A DNA stretch of 64,000 bases from Fasciolopsis buskii (GCA_008360955.1 LUCM01000098.1:15806-79805), one strand, 5' to 3'; shown: positions 44,100 to 56,970, numbered from the stretch's first letter. A program made the numbers and translations. Notes: a model not told the origin generated them from the sequence alone.

Positions 44100-45425
44100 T
44101 TACTGTGAATGATATAATGTTAAAAACAGTGTTGTTGGTAGATGCAATGCGCCAACGCTTCGACTGTCGTGAGTAGTCTTTTTCACGGCAAGTTTTACAG
44201 TCAAATAACTGAGAAACGTTCACATACTAACAGGTGTACCCATTATAGGCGATTTGAACTATTTATATTCATTGTCAGTATCGGGCACTTCCTTAGAAGA
44301 ATTAACTGCAATAGCGCCATCCGAAATTGACAGTGGTACGGAACTTTGCTTCACGTCACCATACTTCACATTCAAACATGAGTTTTACAAACAAACGGAT
44401 GGTGTGACCATGGGGTACTCATCTCCTCCGTCGTAGTAAACCTTTTTCTACACTCGGTTGAATCTAATGCTTCAATGACTTTTACTTACCCCCCACACGT
44501 TTGTACGTGCGGCATGTCGATTGTGCATTTGTAATCATCAAGTTAGCATAAAAGGATAGCTTTCTTCAGGCTCTTACTAAGCAATAATAAGCACAATGGA
44601 GTCAGAAGACACCAATAAAGTCATCAGCTTCCTAGGTTGTCGGCTGAAAGTTAATGACTCATGAAAATTCAATATCAGCATCCACGGAAAATCCACACAT
44701 CCGGATAAGTATTTGGACTTCAGTTCAGCTCATCCACAATGCATGAAATGGACACTTTTTTCCTCTGTAGCCAACAGAGTTTAAAAGCTATGCAGTAGTG
44801 ATACCGAGGGTAAAGAACTAAGACCTCCAAACGACTTCCTGCAAGGCAACCACTATCGGCCATTCATCATAAGAAAACAACTGGAAACTTGTAAATCAGC
44901 AACGAAGACGAAGAAATAAAAGAAGCAAATGGCCTCAGTCGGAATCCCGCGCAGATCAGGTACTTCGGAAGCAATAAGAAAAGTCCTCAATGGCTTAACA
45001 TTCACACTTTCTTCCGGATGGACAGTACGTTAAAACGCCACTTATCAAAGACTAAAAATCAAGTCAGTGTGCAAAACCAAAACAATTGTACCTACAAAAT
45101 CATTTGCAAGGGGTGCTCAGCAGAATAAATTAGACAAACCGGCAGACAACTGATGAGATGGATAACAGAACACAGAAGGAAGGGGAAATGCGTGTCTTAT
45201 CCAAACTTGAGCGTGATTCGGCCATCGCTCTGCACACCATAGCAGAGGGACACAATTTGGATTCAGTACCTGCACTGAAATTAAGTTCACCGAGGCTCTA
45301 ACGATAAGCCCCACTCCTCGACGGGGCAGAGATTTCAGAGATATGAACAGACCGAACATGACTCAGAAACAAACATTCCAAAGGTCACCATGCTAGCTGA
45401 CCTCACCACCACGACGGGCCATGAC
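44100..45425 (+). mobile_element. Second plus-strand Penelope-like element
   Basis: This is another PLE remnant, diverged from the 42-kb copy and more complete between RT and GIY-YIG. The order of motifs is normal. Stops occur roughly every 20-60 codons. The 3' part (about 45300-45420) keeps the post-nuclease region only weakly. Confidence 0.8.
44230..45360 (+). pseudogene. PLE RT and GIY-YIG endonuclease, broken
   Basis: Frames in order: GDLNYLYSLSVSGTSLEELT; YFTFKHEFYKQTDGVTMGYS (44357-44416; family FxGxFYxQxDGVAMGSPL); LYVRHVDCAFVIIKL (about 44500; family YVDD with the second Asp changed to Cys); KFNISIHGKSTHPDKYLDFS followed by SAHP (family RKPTHTDRYLdfxSxHP); RPFIIRKQLETC; GIPRRSGTSEAIRKVLNGL. 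Near 45088-45200 come CTYKIICKGCSAE, a stop, then IRQTGRQLMRWITEHRRKGK, a clear GIY-YIG core (C..C....YIGqTGR.L..RI.EH). The TGR and EH residues survive, the YIG tyrosine is lost to a stop and the RT catalytic pair is lost. Confidence 0.8.
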
Positions 45426-45429
45426 GTAT

Positions 45430-48280
45430 AGGGCAACTGGTCTCTCGCTGGTCATACAGTCCATATGCACACGCACACACATAAGCAAAGCCACACATTC
45501 ACGCGCGTAGACAACTTAACATCCGCTGGCACGTGAGTGTTCCCTCAGATTTTTGACTGTGAAACTTGCCTTGAAAAAGACTACCCACGGTAGTCGAAGC
45601 TTTGGCAAATTACATCTACCAACAACCGTTATTAACACTATATCATTCACAATATGAACTTTAATCAAACCTCGTCAAACTAAAATTATGAGAGGGCATT
45701 AATAAAAAATACATCGGTTTACATGGCACATGTACTGGATGTTTGAAACATGTCTTCAATTGACTGCTTCCTGTTAAAATCCGTTCAAATTCACAAACGC
45801 CAAGTCCGTCAAACCTGTTTTGTACGAAACAAGTTGGTCTAACTCATCGCTCAAGTTTCAGTTGGGTGAATAAGCAATAAACAAATCAGAATTGGATGGC
45901 AAATTTTGCTATGCAGCCGATACATTCTATAAAGAAAGTGTAAACTGAACGAATCAGTGTGCCGATATCAATCGGCCATGTTAAAGACTGACGAACATTT
46001 ATTTACATTTGTTCGAAACATTGTTTACCCGTGCAGCTTCATTATCACTTATCTCACTAACCGCATTTGAGGTACGGATTTAAGACGCATGTATTACCAA
46101 AAACCTATATTTATTACTTGACTTTTTTATCGGACGTAAATACCGATCTTGATTGTGCTAATAGGTAGTGAATTTTGTGGCTGAGAATAGGGATTTATTT
46201 CTGGTATGCAGTAATCTACGGTAGTTTCAAGTTCATCAGCATTGGGTAGGGCAGATAGGCTTTACCGGACAAGGAGCTGATCAATCTTTTGGTTCCTCGT
46301 GAATACTGAGATCGTATTTCATGCTAAGGGAAAATTTCGTGGCAGCTATTTTTTATTCGTTATCATCGTGCTCGATTTTGGTTAAAAGTTGTTTCCCGGG
46401 TGAATATCATTTAGAGGAGGGCATGGCCACAACGAATGGAGAAAGTAATCGACCACGTAGCATGAACCAATCAGAAGCAGTCTCTCGAAGAAGCAACATC
46501 GACTGTATCAAAAGCATTCCCCGGCAGACAAAGACCACGGTAGAAACGAACGTGCTCATCTGAGCCAGAAATCAGGTAGACAGTACATCTCTCTCAGCTG
46601 AGAACGACGGTTCGAGTTGTCACCCAAGACAATCGGATCAATACAGCTATTGAGGGGTCCAAAAGAACGAAAGCAAGAATGTTCGCCACACGGTCGAATC
46701 GGCCCGAGAATGCTCAGCTAGTCAAAACAGGCATCTCGCGTGAGCGTGGTCTGAGGTAGAACAATATAAACGACCTAACACAGTCCGGGAACTACGACTT
46801 TTTTCGCTGCGCAATAAATGTTTGAACCACCCGCTTGCCTTCTTGTTACAGTCAAACTTTTTCCTTTCCAGATCCAAAGTTTGCTGTCCACAGTGAACTT
46901 ATCTTACTGATTGTTTGTGCATGATCGAGAATCATAAACTAGAAAACGTGGAGATCTTTCTCATGTTGGATGGGGAAAAAGTAAATTTTTTAATTTCTCA
47001 TCTTGCGCTACCACTGGCCCGATCAGTATAAGAAAGTTGAATATCGACACTGCTTAATGAATCATTTGAAAAATTACAATTGATTTCCCGTTTCTAGACA
47101 ACAGACATCATTATTTTATTGTCGATAAGCATATAGTAAGATGAAACAAACGAATTTTTTTATATCCGGAGCAATGATGAAGTCATTCGTCGTCGTTTTA
47201 TAACACATAATAACTTCTAACGAGGGCGTGCCTAGAAAATCTGATTAAGCTATAATTTAAACAGTGTGCAAAAAACGGTCGGTTGAGAAAGTTTTCGGAA
47301 TATGATTAGAAACGTAAATCATACTGGTATTATATGTAATAACAGATGTCTTGTAATATTTGATGAATGGCAAAACAAACGACTATTCACAAAAAACAAT
47401 GTGGGCCAACTGAAACCAGTTGTCTTATGCTAGCCAACACCAAGGATCGTTTTGGTCGTATATCCTGTTTGGACCCCTTCATTGTTGAATGCCATTTCGT
47501 GTTCTCTTTTTATAGAAGACTCTGGACAGATACAAGTCCATCTAGAGAAATACGATCAGTGGATAACGCTTGCTGAGTGATGCATAGTTATGATAATTAC
47601 ACCTCACTTCTCCTACTTCGGCCCGTTGAGGCATAGTCGAAGTGTACCATCAAAAAACAAACGCAAATAAGATAGTTGTAAGTGTGATTCTGACTGTCAA
47701 TGGTGTGGTGATGATCTGAATGGCGACATCAGTCTTCGGAACTCCAGTCAAATAATGAAGCAGAAAACAATCGACATTGCCACGAAAAGGTACTGAGAAC
47801 TTTGTATGTTATTCCTCTATTCACTACTTGCTCGAAGTTCGGTAATCTGCCTGACCGTGCGATTTAAGGCAGCCACAAATCCGTAATTCGGAAGCGGATT
47901 TTTTCAACCACTAAAACGAGACAATCTGCAAGGTACAGCCGATAGTTTCCGTCGGAAACAGACTGAAGCTTAACCACTCTCAAAGTTGGTAAACCATGAA
48001 AAATGAAAGTCGATTTTGTGATTTTGCGTCAGTTAATCGGAACGACCGATTTTCTTTCATTCCGGTACTGATGTGTTTGAAAAATACTTAAATTAAACGG
48101 TATATTTTTTTAACTGGTACTCAAGTAGTTCTTACTAGAAGATTAAATATATGACATGATACAAGACAGCAGTCTGGTTGTCTAAATTGTTAGCTCCCAG
48201 GAAGCTTTTGCTGTGAGTCTGCAGTGTCTGGTGTGCAAGGGGCAAAAAGCTTTATGTATTTAATTATCACATTTCTGATC
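45430..48280. other. Intronic sequence
   Basis: Possible PLE 3' region with CA-rich words at 45463-45490. At about 46768-46830 a TATAAACG word is followed by AATAAATG within 50 bp, again LTR-like but unsupported. The open frame 46321-46563 has no known domain. The rest is AT-rich and unassigned. Confidence 0.3.
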
Positions 48281-48283
48281 CAG

Positions 48284-48523
48284 ATAGAAAAGGTTACTTT
48301 CAAACCTGCGCAGAAAATCGTTGATTTAGTCCAGTTGCCGGAGTGTGGATGTCCCACTGACAGTAAAATTTGTGAGATTGAAATAATTGCAAATGTTACA
48401 GTAGGAACGGTGATCAGGTTTACCTCTTCATGTACTACACAGAGCGATATTCACACAGACGTGTCGCCGAATCATCAAACTCTTTGCATTTCTTGGTTAT
48501 TCGTTTTTACTGTAGGCTACACG
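48284..48523 (+). CDS. Candidate exon, cysteine-containing, unknown product
   Basis: An acceptor (TTATCACATTTCTGATCCAG) and an excellent donor (TACACG/GTGAGT) bracket exactly 80 open codons in phase 0. The product has five Cys (ECGCPTDSKICEIEI and others), one N-glycosylation sequon (NVT) and ends HQTLCISWLFVFTVGYT. It looks extracellular or luminal. I recognise no family. By strand and phase it would fit between the exons at 37183 and 56056, but its extracellular character does not suit a cytosolic F-BAR protein. It may be a separate nested gene or an exon of something unseen. Confidence 0.4.
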
Positions 48524-50027
48524 GTGAGTATCCGTGCGTATGCCTCTTTCCTACACAAAACGTTTCACAGATCTAGCCACGTAATATGACATTAAAATCT
48601 TTGTTTATGTGATAATGTCTGTGGAGTGAAGCTGCTGATTCTGTTCCTTCTAATTCCAACACACTTTAAGAGGCCAGTCTTTCCTGATTCCTGTTTTCTT
48701 TTGGTTTAATTGACAAGTATGCAATCAACTTTGTTGTCTTATCTACATCTGACATCGTATTTCAGTTTTCTGTGACTCCTGATTTTTCATCCTCCGGTGT
48801 TCAATAGTCGCTTTGGTCTGTTCTGTCCCCCCAACTCATCCAGATGCAATAACGTCTTATTCTTACTCTCTAAAAGTGCCTGCATATCTTCACTTGTCGG
48901 TATATACTCTCCATGTTTACTAGTAACCAGAAAATTTTCATAGCCAAGTCAGTGAAATATCTCAAAGTCTTCTTTCTACTGGTCTCGCATTGATAGGGCC
49001 TTCATGAAAACAGTAATTATGATCCCATGTTCTTTGTCTCAGATCGTCCAACGTGCTCGAAACCATGATTAATCGTTTTTCACATTCCCATGAAATATCG
49101 CGTTTGACTCATCCTTGCCCTGTGATAGTTTCTGAGCTACCTTGTGAGGACCCCAGAGTTTTGCGTAGGGCTACAATATTTGCATTACTGTCAAGAATTG
49201 GGACTGTGGTCCTCCAAAGGGGTCTCTGACTGACCTAAAAGCGATGGAAACAAGAAAACCAACGAGAGCTGAAGCCTAATAAGCACATCAGCCAGCGTCA
49301 ACGTTTACACAACCAAACCGATATGGCGGTATCCGGGCTACGTGTTACAGTACTTCACGTTCTGCATTGAGTGAATGCATGGTTGATACGCGTTCTCTTC
49401 TTACGATAAATCGTATTTGAGGATTTCCTCTCTTATCTTTCATCCTCCGACTGTTCATCATACTAAAAATTCAACCATTTCTACCATACAAAGTTAATTC
49501 AACTCCCGTTGAAAAGCGGTCCATCCCCATATTGCTAGATTCATTAGTAATCGATGATTGGCGGTTGATAAATTCCACAGCCAATTGTTTCCATATCACC
49601 AATAGTGATGGAGTATTCTTCAAATACGTTTTGCCAACTCCATCTTCTGAGATGAATAGAACGGTATTTTGATTCGATTGATCGATTTGAGTTTCGTTCA
49701 TGGCTGTGTTTATTGTAAGTTCTCTACGCCATTTAGTTCGTGTAAACCAGCCTCTATTCTGACCGTTATCTTAGGCTGTGGTGGACTCGATAATTAAATG
49801 AGCAGACCAATTGCGAGAAAAGTAAAGAGGAAGTGTAATATGCAAAACATCATGCACGTTGAAAATGATTTCTGCTTCCAACCAACACAACTTGAAGTAT
49901 TTGCCCCTGATGTCACCAAACACTCAAGTGAAAGATCTCATAAACCTCAACTTTGGTTTGTTTCAGGGTGACATGGATTTTTCCGTGGGTCTTATTTTTC
50001 ACCCGATTATCTGATTGCCTGCTGTAG

Positions 50028-50392
50028 TGCTATTTGGATATCATTTAGTTCAAATTGTCCCGTTATACAACCTGCCATATATGCAGCAAACAACGTTGAC
50101 TATGCCAACGAGGTTTGACCTCATTATTCAAGGCGCTGTCTGCATTCCAGTAGATGACAAAATCACCACAAACACATGCTTGTTCGACTTTCCTCAGCAA
50201 GATCATTGTCCCAGTCCGCGGAACCGTTTTCTTCTCTTGAATGATGCACGCAATTTGAAAATGAAGACGTCTATCCAAAGAATTTTTTCACTATATTTAT
50301 GTGTTTGTTGCACAAATCTGGAGTCATATGATGTGCCATACAAACCTTGTCATTGGGTGAATGGAAATGAGACTATTATCCTGAACAATTAG
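50028..50392 (+). CDS. Candidate terminal exon, cysteine-containing, unknown product
   Basis: A long open run enters after an acceptor (TGATTGCCTGCTGTAG), needs two bases to complete its first codon and ends at TAG 50390-50392. An A-rich stretch with ATAAAA/AATAAG words follows (possible poly(A) signal). Residues include MPTRFDLIIQGAVCIPVDDK, FDFPQQDHCPSPRNRF and YKPCHWVNGNETII, with an N-glycosylation sequon. Its Cys content resembles the 48284 exon, and the two may belong to the same unknown secreted or membrane protein, but their phases do not join directly. Confidence 0.35.
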
Positions 50393-50399
50393 ATAAAAT

Positions 50400-50700
50400 A
50401 AGAAACAATGCATTTTTGACTTTTTTGTCATTTTATAAGCACATGAGTCACAACGCACAAGAGCAGCGATTATGACAGGATCATCATTGCCGAGCTCTGT
50501 TCTGCATCATCATTCTAGATGTATCCAACCACCTGTATTGTTCACCATTTGGAATTCTGCCAAGCAGGCCAAACTTTATTCGCCTCTTTTCCAATTCTCT
50601 GGCTGCATACGGCAGCATTTATTCTAATCAGCCTCAGTGCGCGCGAATGTTACACTACTAGAAACGGTTTGGATCGTCATCCGCTGTACACGGTCGAACC
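50400..50700. other. Short unassigned spacer
   Basis: Nothing is recognised. The open frame 50519-50740 overlaps the 3' side of the minus-strand LINE and has no domain. Confidence 0.3.
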
Positions 50701-51790
50701 AGCCCAAATCACAAACGAAACGGGTACTCAAAGTCAGTGACACGCAGACCTCAGTAACCGGCGTTCACCGCTTCCAAAACAGTTAGGTAATCTTGCGTAG
50801 ACATCGATTTTTAAAGAATGGTTGGCGTCGAATATCATTCTTGTGGAAGGGCCAGTATTCTCGCCGACAAAATGAGACCGGACGAATAGCCGCATGAAAA
50901 ATTCAGGAACAAATAGACGTCATGATGACATTAGCCATGTCATTAGCTTGTTGAAGGCCAACCGAGATTTTGGGAATCCGGTTGTGATCCTTCCGATAGC
51001 ACCGCTAGCCTTGATGAATTCGCCTTAGTTAGACAGCTTTTCATCTCAGTATATCACCAAACTTCTGAAAATCCGTGGCGGTACAGTGCACTTCGGAAGA
51101 GCAAAAGACGCCAAAACTTGATACTTTATCGCCAAGCAGTTCAGAGCATTTAATTCGGACTGCGGATGGCCACCAACTGGACTGCGTCATCGACATATTT
51201 CAAATAATTAGCATCAATTTTTAGATTTATGCCATATTTGAGGCCAAGAAATGTTTCATCAAAGCACATTCGGTTTTGTATTTGAACAGAAACGGTAAGA
51301 TGCTGTGCACTCCTGCTTACGACAGGCAAAGGAAATGGGTACCATAGGCCTTTGTTTTTCTCGAAATGCAACTGTAGAGTTCCCTGAGGATTGTAGCATA
51401 ATTATTCGACACCGTTCATAAACAGCTGACCCCGTAAGATATACACGTTAAATTGATTGAAGGACGGCTGGATGTCCGGAAATATTACAGTCGTAGGCCT
51501 TTGATAGAAGAGTTGATTCAACCGACCTCGACCAAGATGAAAGCTAACTTGGTCCTCTTGAGATCAGCTCTCAGTGGTGACGGAAGGCTCGCGAAACGCG
51601 ATGGACATCAATTATTTTGAGACAACAGAGATAAAGCTGATGCCTTGATGGTTGCTGCTAATCTTTCGCGAACTTTCTTTGAGAGGAGAAAGAAGGACAG
51701 AACCACCTCAGACATGCGATCCCATTTTGGATGATGAAGTTAAGCAGACAGACGACTGTGAAATGGAACTTAGCCTGCCTCTAACGCTAA
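50700..51790 (-). mobile_element. Decayed RTE-like LINE, minus strand
   Basis: This LINE relic lies within the large intron of the gene model. It spans RT fingers to thumb on the minus strand, without endonuclease or a recognisable 3' tail. It is old, with many stops. Sequence further upstream in the minus sense (51800-52310) may be part of the same element but shows no clear motif. Confidence 0.7.
50830..51760 (-). pseudogene. LINE reverse transcriptase, broken
   Basis: Minus-strand blocks: SSNHQGISFISVVSK (family CxNYRGISLIpvvsK), EDQVSFHLGRGRLNQLFYQR (family nQaGFRpGRgcvDQIftLr), TTVIFPDIQPSFNQF (family VFLDixaAFDSvdR), LGLKYGINLKIDANYLKYVD followed by DAVQLVA (catalytic box YVDD intact), then RLAFNKLMTWLMSS and MRLFVRSHFVGENTG (family aR.AF..LrhLw; vRsvLLYGcET). 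Order and spacing fit the fluke RTE-like RT. Stops separate the blocks. Confidence 0.7.
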
Positions 51791-51799
51791 GGGCGATAC

Positions 51800-54700
51800 C
51801 AGTGTCAACTAAACTAGATTAAGCGGTAATTAAGTTGCCGTAATAACTGAGGTGGAACGGGTAGATGGCGCACAAGGGCGAGGTTGACTGATGAACATAA
51901 CTAGGGTCTTGAGGGTGTTTCTGAAAAAAACAGTTCATTTCAACAACTGGATACTCAGTGGTGCCCGCTTTTATCACCTGTTGTCCGACTGGCATACTTT
52001 AATGTCCATAATGCAAACGGTGAGTGTGAACAGAGAGATGAATATTTTGTGGTGGGATGAGAAGCAGTCAGCGAAGTAATGGGAAACGATTTGGAAGTTG
52101 TCATAGTCTCAGATGTCGTTCAAAAATTCAGGACCCTTCTCGGACTTTTTGATGAGAAATCCAACTTACAAGGTAGCAGGGCGTGATGCGTGAGCCGTAA
52201 CCGCAGTTCCGTTCATGCGCTTTTCGATCCTTGATGCGCCGACTGGGGACTGAATAAATCCTATTGGGCCGGTCAGTGCAGTGGGAGCTATTGTAGTTGA
52301 AACACGTCACCCGGAATGCAATGCTTGGTAGTTAAAGCAGGCTGCAGTGACTGTCACATTCACATCGCCTCCACAGAGGAGTGGTGACAGTTTAAAAAAT
52401 CTGCCTGTCAAACGGAAAACCACGAAGCCCATGGACACTGTGATTGCTTGTCCGTGGTCACTTTTCCCCTATGCACGACCTCACTTTATTTATGGCTGGT
52501 CAATAAGGTGGCCATTTTTCTAACAGGTAGGGCAAAGCAGTGCTTTGGTTTTTTCATGTGAATGCATCGTGTAGGCATATGAACCTACATTTCAGTTGAA
52601 AGACATCTCCCAAACTCTACCTCAAATTAGAAAGACATGGTGAGGAATTTCAGAAAAACAATCCAAGAGAATGAAAGTTTGATGGACTTAACACTGGCCA
52701 CCCATGTTGAGATTGATTTATGTCAGTGGTTTGTTTTTTAGCGGCAATGTGTGAGCAAAATTTGGAATAGCATAACCGTTATAAAACTCAGTTAGTGAAC
52801 ATATAAAATGACAGCTAAGAGGAGTTCTTGAATGAGGGTGTTAGAGCAAAATGCTGGAATGCAGTGTAAGAGTGCTACCTAAGAATAATTTTGTGGCCAA
52901 ACTTGGTGCAAGGTTCAGTTCAATATCACTGACTCTGAACACAACGGCCAGTTCCTTAAGAGAAATACATGAAGTCGTACTAATTATCATGAGACCACGA
53001 GATAGAATGTTGATGTATTGCTGTAGAATGTCAGAAAAGGTTGCAGTGAAACTGTAAAAACGATTGGAGGAACACGCTGGTAAACGTACATGAAGGTGGT
53101 AGACGGTGAACCTTATATCTGAGTTTATGAATGTGAAGAAGCATCCGCCGTAGTTTATCAGTAGAGCCTAATAGGTAAGGATCAACGGAATTTGCTACTA
53201 ATAGAGAATCCTAGACAATTTTGGCGGAATCTTCTTCAGAAAGTGAGCTACTGTTAACAGTAACATCGCCCACTTATATTTTTTTCTTGATGATTGAGTA
53301 GTGTGCTATAGTATTATTGCACATTAGTTCAAGGCGTTCATATTATCTCGACCGTTATGTTAAAAGTTTTATTTGAAATGAGCTATAATATCAGTGACGG
53401 GGACCTAATTACTATAGGAACATCAAATCCATATAATAATTTAGGCGACAAACTAGGGATAACAAAAACCACGTAGAACTCCCGCAATTTCAGTCGATCA
53501 CGGTTTAGGTAGGATGGATTGGAACTTCCGCACATGCACAGCTGAAATAAGGGAACAAGTAGTATTTCGATCTTAATGCCAGCGGTGTTGATGTAACGTT
53601 GGGAAGTTACAGGATTCGCCGGATCACTCTAACAGTTTAATCTTTCCGGGATCCAAAAGACCTGTTTTCAAGACATAATTCCACATATCTTACCAGTAAT
53701 TAAACCAGGAACGTTTTGTCCAAACGACCGAAGACTAGTACAACCAAAGCTGATCAACATATTCGGTGGGCCAAAGCGGACAAACATAGCAAGTATACGT
53801 AATTGAGACTAACAGGAGAAAACAAAAATGTAGCTTGATACTAAACTTTCGGTTGTTTACAGACTGGCATCGTGACTAAGCAATGCGTGTCATTATTTCT
53901 GTTTAAAATTAAGGCTTGGAATTTTGATTTTTGCAACATATCTTGGGGCCTTGATAAAATTACACGTTTTCGTCAATAGATTGGTATAGATTTGCATGGT
54001 TTTAGTGGACCTGGACACACTTGAACATATGTAAACGTAAGTTTACGAAATCAGAGTTTGGGACTTGGCACTGTATATTTTCCATGAGCATATGGTTTTC
54101 CAGTAGGGGTGTAAACTAACTGCTCTCACCCGTTCACAGACTCCAGAAAAACACTAGTTGAGAATGAAATGGGGCTAATCAATGAAATATACTGCTTATA
54201 TGTTAAATCAAGATGATCTTGGAGATAAGACCCCTCAGCACTTTGTCTAGAAAACAGCCCAAGGAGTAGTAACTTCGACTTTTAAAAGTGGGATTTCATA
54301 ATGTTTTACTATTAACCAGTGCATTGGTGATCAGATACTCATGAGGAGGAACGAAATTGAAGACTCCCAAAAAACAAAAGCGCGAAATTTACCCCCTGAT
54401 TGCATTTGCTTCCCTTTCCGGTTGTCTGTGTTCTGATGTAAGAATTTTATAATTAGGTTAACCAGGTGCAAGATAAAAGTTGTGGCTTACTTGTCAAATC
54501 CAGAGTTCTGAGTCTACGCTGGTCGTTCATTTTCAGCGGTGATCAAGCGAATAAGGCCGTGGCTTTTGGATGTAAAAATCGCGGGTTCGTTTTCTCCCAC
54601 CGCAGATCCACTTCCCCACTTGCCAGCATTCCGTTGGCTACTTACCGTTTCCGTAAAATGATGTACACTATAGTTTCATTAACAAAGAATTTAAAAGATA

Positions 54701-56050
54701 AAGTGGGCTTTGTCTACTACTGTCAGGTTTTTAGCCCAAAAGACTAGGACGAAAATTGGGACACAAATCACCCCTGGAACAACACTCATACGTTGTAAAG
54801 ATTTTTGATCCCTTGATGACTACTCCGGATTTATCTTAATGACTGTATATTACCTCCAAAAGCAATTTGTGACCGAAATATTATTCAAGAGCAATTCAGA
54901 TACGGGGAAAATTGCTGTTTTCGGGTTAAATGAGTTTTCGCACTTTCCCCATTTTGGGTTTGTTTTTCCATGTTGCTTATTTTTCAAGTCCATCCATAAT
55001 ACACAAACGCGTCCTGTGTTGATGTTTGCCAAAGACAGTGGTGAAGATGAATGAAGAAAACTGCATGTGATTCTATAGACCATGAAACTGTACTGGTAAA
55101 CAAAAGTTCTGTTTTCATGATAAGCTCACTTATGTATTTAGGTTTTGATCGCTGGTTATCGTCGCTTGTTATCATATCAGAGAAAAATGTTTCGATAATT
55201 GAGAACTTCGATGAGTAGAGGGCTATGGGGACCATTGAAAAATCACTAGGAATGCAAAACCTGAAGGGTGTAATAATGTTGTTCGTTTACGTTTGAACAC
55301 ATCTACTGAGATACGTCCACCGTTGTGATTCCGATATCATGCATAAAATTAAACACAAGTGCAAGTATGAATGATTGTATTTGAGAAGAGAATATTCCAA
55401 TAGAAAGAAAATCATCGGATAAGTTTGTGGTTGGGTGTTTGAATGCCGAGTTGTGATGATGATTAACAGAACGATGTGTTCTGCACAGAGAATGAAATTT
55501 TTTCTCATGCAGTTTGGTTATCGACATTACATAAATGTTGGGAGTGTTTCATTTGGAAAACGGCCAAGTGGATGAATTCCAAAAAAACTTCGAATTCGGC
55601 GAGGACTAGTAAGTTACTGTTTTTCAGTAATATCTGGCCAATGGATTTATTTGTTTTCTGCTACTTTGACATTTAGGTTTGTAAAAGTATTACAAGTAGC
55701 AACCATTTGCTGTCGAGTGACAAATTTTCTGATATTTAGAACTTATCGCGAATTTCAACTTTTTTTGACTTTGTGTCTTACATTAATTCGGTCATCAGTA
55801 ATAATAACAGCACAGCGGCAAATTGACCTATTAGTTTTACGCCTTTGGGAACCTGGCTGACTGCATCGGTTTGTGATTGGAAACAAAGATTCCAAAATAT
55901 TAGAAATGGATATGATGACACGTGGTGATTTTTTTTTACTTACGGGGCCGACCTGCGCTGCGACACAAGACAGTCAGCATCCTAATTAAGTGAGACATGA
56001 TTGTCTTGCCTTGTGTCTTTCGCTCATCTCCTTGTTCTCTTGTTTCACAC
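51800..56050. other. Intronic sequence
   Basis: Mostly unassigned. At 54531-54651 a GC-richer patch follows an acceptor-like CGTTCATTTTCAG and is open in two frames up to CCGTTTCC/GTAAAA. It is a weak exon candidate. A pyrimidine tract builds up before 56056. Confidence 0.35.
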
Positions 56051-56055
56051 AACAG

Positions 56056-56206
56056 AAATCGGCATCTTCTCGGGGTTGGGCGTATTCTACCAGCCGAGAA
56101 CAGCGCCCGTCATTCAGAAACTTAGGTTTCCAATTTTTGATGCATCAAAGTTACCATCCATTGATAATTGAGGCCATTTCGAACCAACTTAGTCTCATTC
56201 GAGAAA
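56056..56206 (+). CDS. Exon 2 of gene model: N-terminal F-BAR-like helix region
   Basis: After a long pyrimidine-rich tract ending TTTCACACAACAG, 50 codons plus one base run to a good donor, GAGAAA/GTGAGT. The frame enters in phase 0 and leaves in phase 1. It contains RNLGFQFLMHQSYHPLIIEA and ISNQLSLIRE. The pattern Gf..Lm....p.i.ai..ql.lire recalls the first helix of F-BAR proteins (GF..Ll.r...g....kel.efl). The leftover A plus the TG opening the next exon gives Met, keeping one frame. The product would bind and bend membranes with cytoskeletal partners. The family assignment is by pattern only. Confidence 0.5.
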
Positions 56207-56209
56207 GTG

Positions 56210-56970
56210 AGTTGACGCATTTTGTTTCATGCGAATCTTGTCGATTATCTCTTGTAAGGGTTTTCCAAATTTTGCGCTAAGATCTTGGCCACGACCGTCT
56301 GAAAGAAATGTCAATGTAGAACATGAAAGACAAAATAGAAAAACTAGGCAATCGGAAACCATTGCACAGTCTGCATTTTTTTTGTTGCATTTACAATGCA
56401 TTTTTTCATGGTTTAACGTGAGCTCGGTTTCGCCACCCACAAAGTGCCAGTTCCACGAAAATCTATCCACCCAGTGGCGGTCGGATATAAAAGATATTGT
56501 GGATTATGGATATCAGCTAATCTAAATATAATTTCACGAAATGTCCTGCCACAGATGCGATATAAACCGTGTAACTCCCTGATTAGTTTCGAACTGCGAT
56601 AGAAGCAGTCGGTTATCTCGGAGGACCAGTGATTTTTATGTCAAGAAAATAATGCCTAAGCTTACCAAAGATCACCAGATTCGATATAGTCATGAAATTG
56701 GAAGCAATAGGATCTCATTCTCTTTTTTAATCGAGGTGGTCTGTACAACAAGCCAAGTCGTGCAACCAACGGAAATGCTCATTCGATATGAAAAATGAAA
56801 CAAATACAATCAATGGGCTGCTATTATTGCCATTATCACTATTTACTCTGTTCATTAACGTCCATACACAAATATAAGTGTGCTTGTCTGTTTTCTGTGC
56901 CCATATGTCGCTACCGTTTGATTGATTTTGTTTTGCGCGTGAACAATTTGACCGATTTCGACTGTTTCAG
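56210..56970. other. Intron between exons 2 and 3
   Basis: Bounded by GTGAGT at 56207 and an acceptor TTTCGACTGTTTCAG ending at 56970. Overlapping open frames (56195-56470 and 56229-56525) have no domain. Confidence 0.5.
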
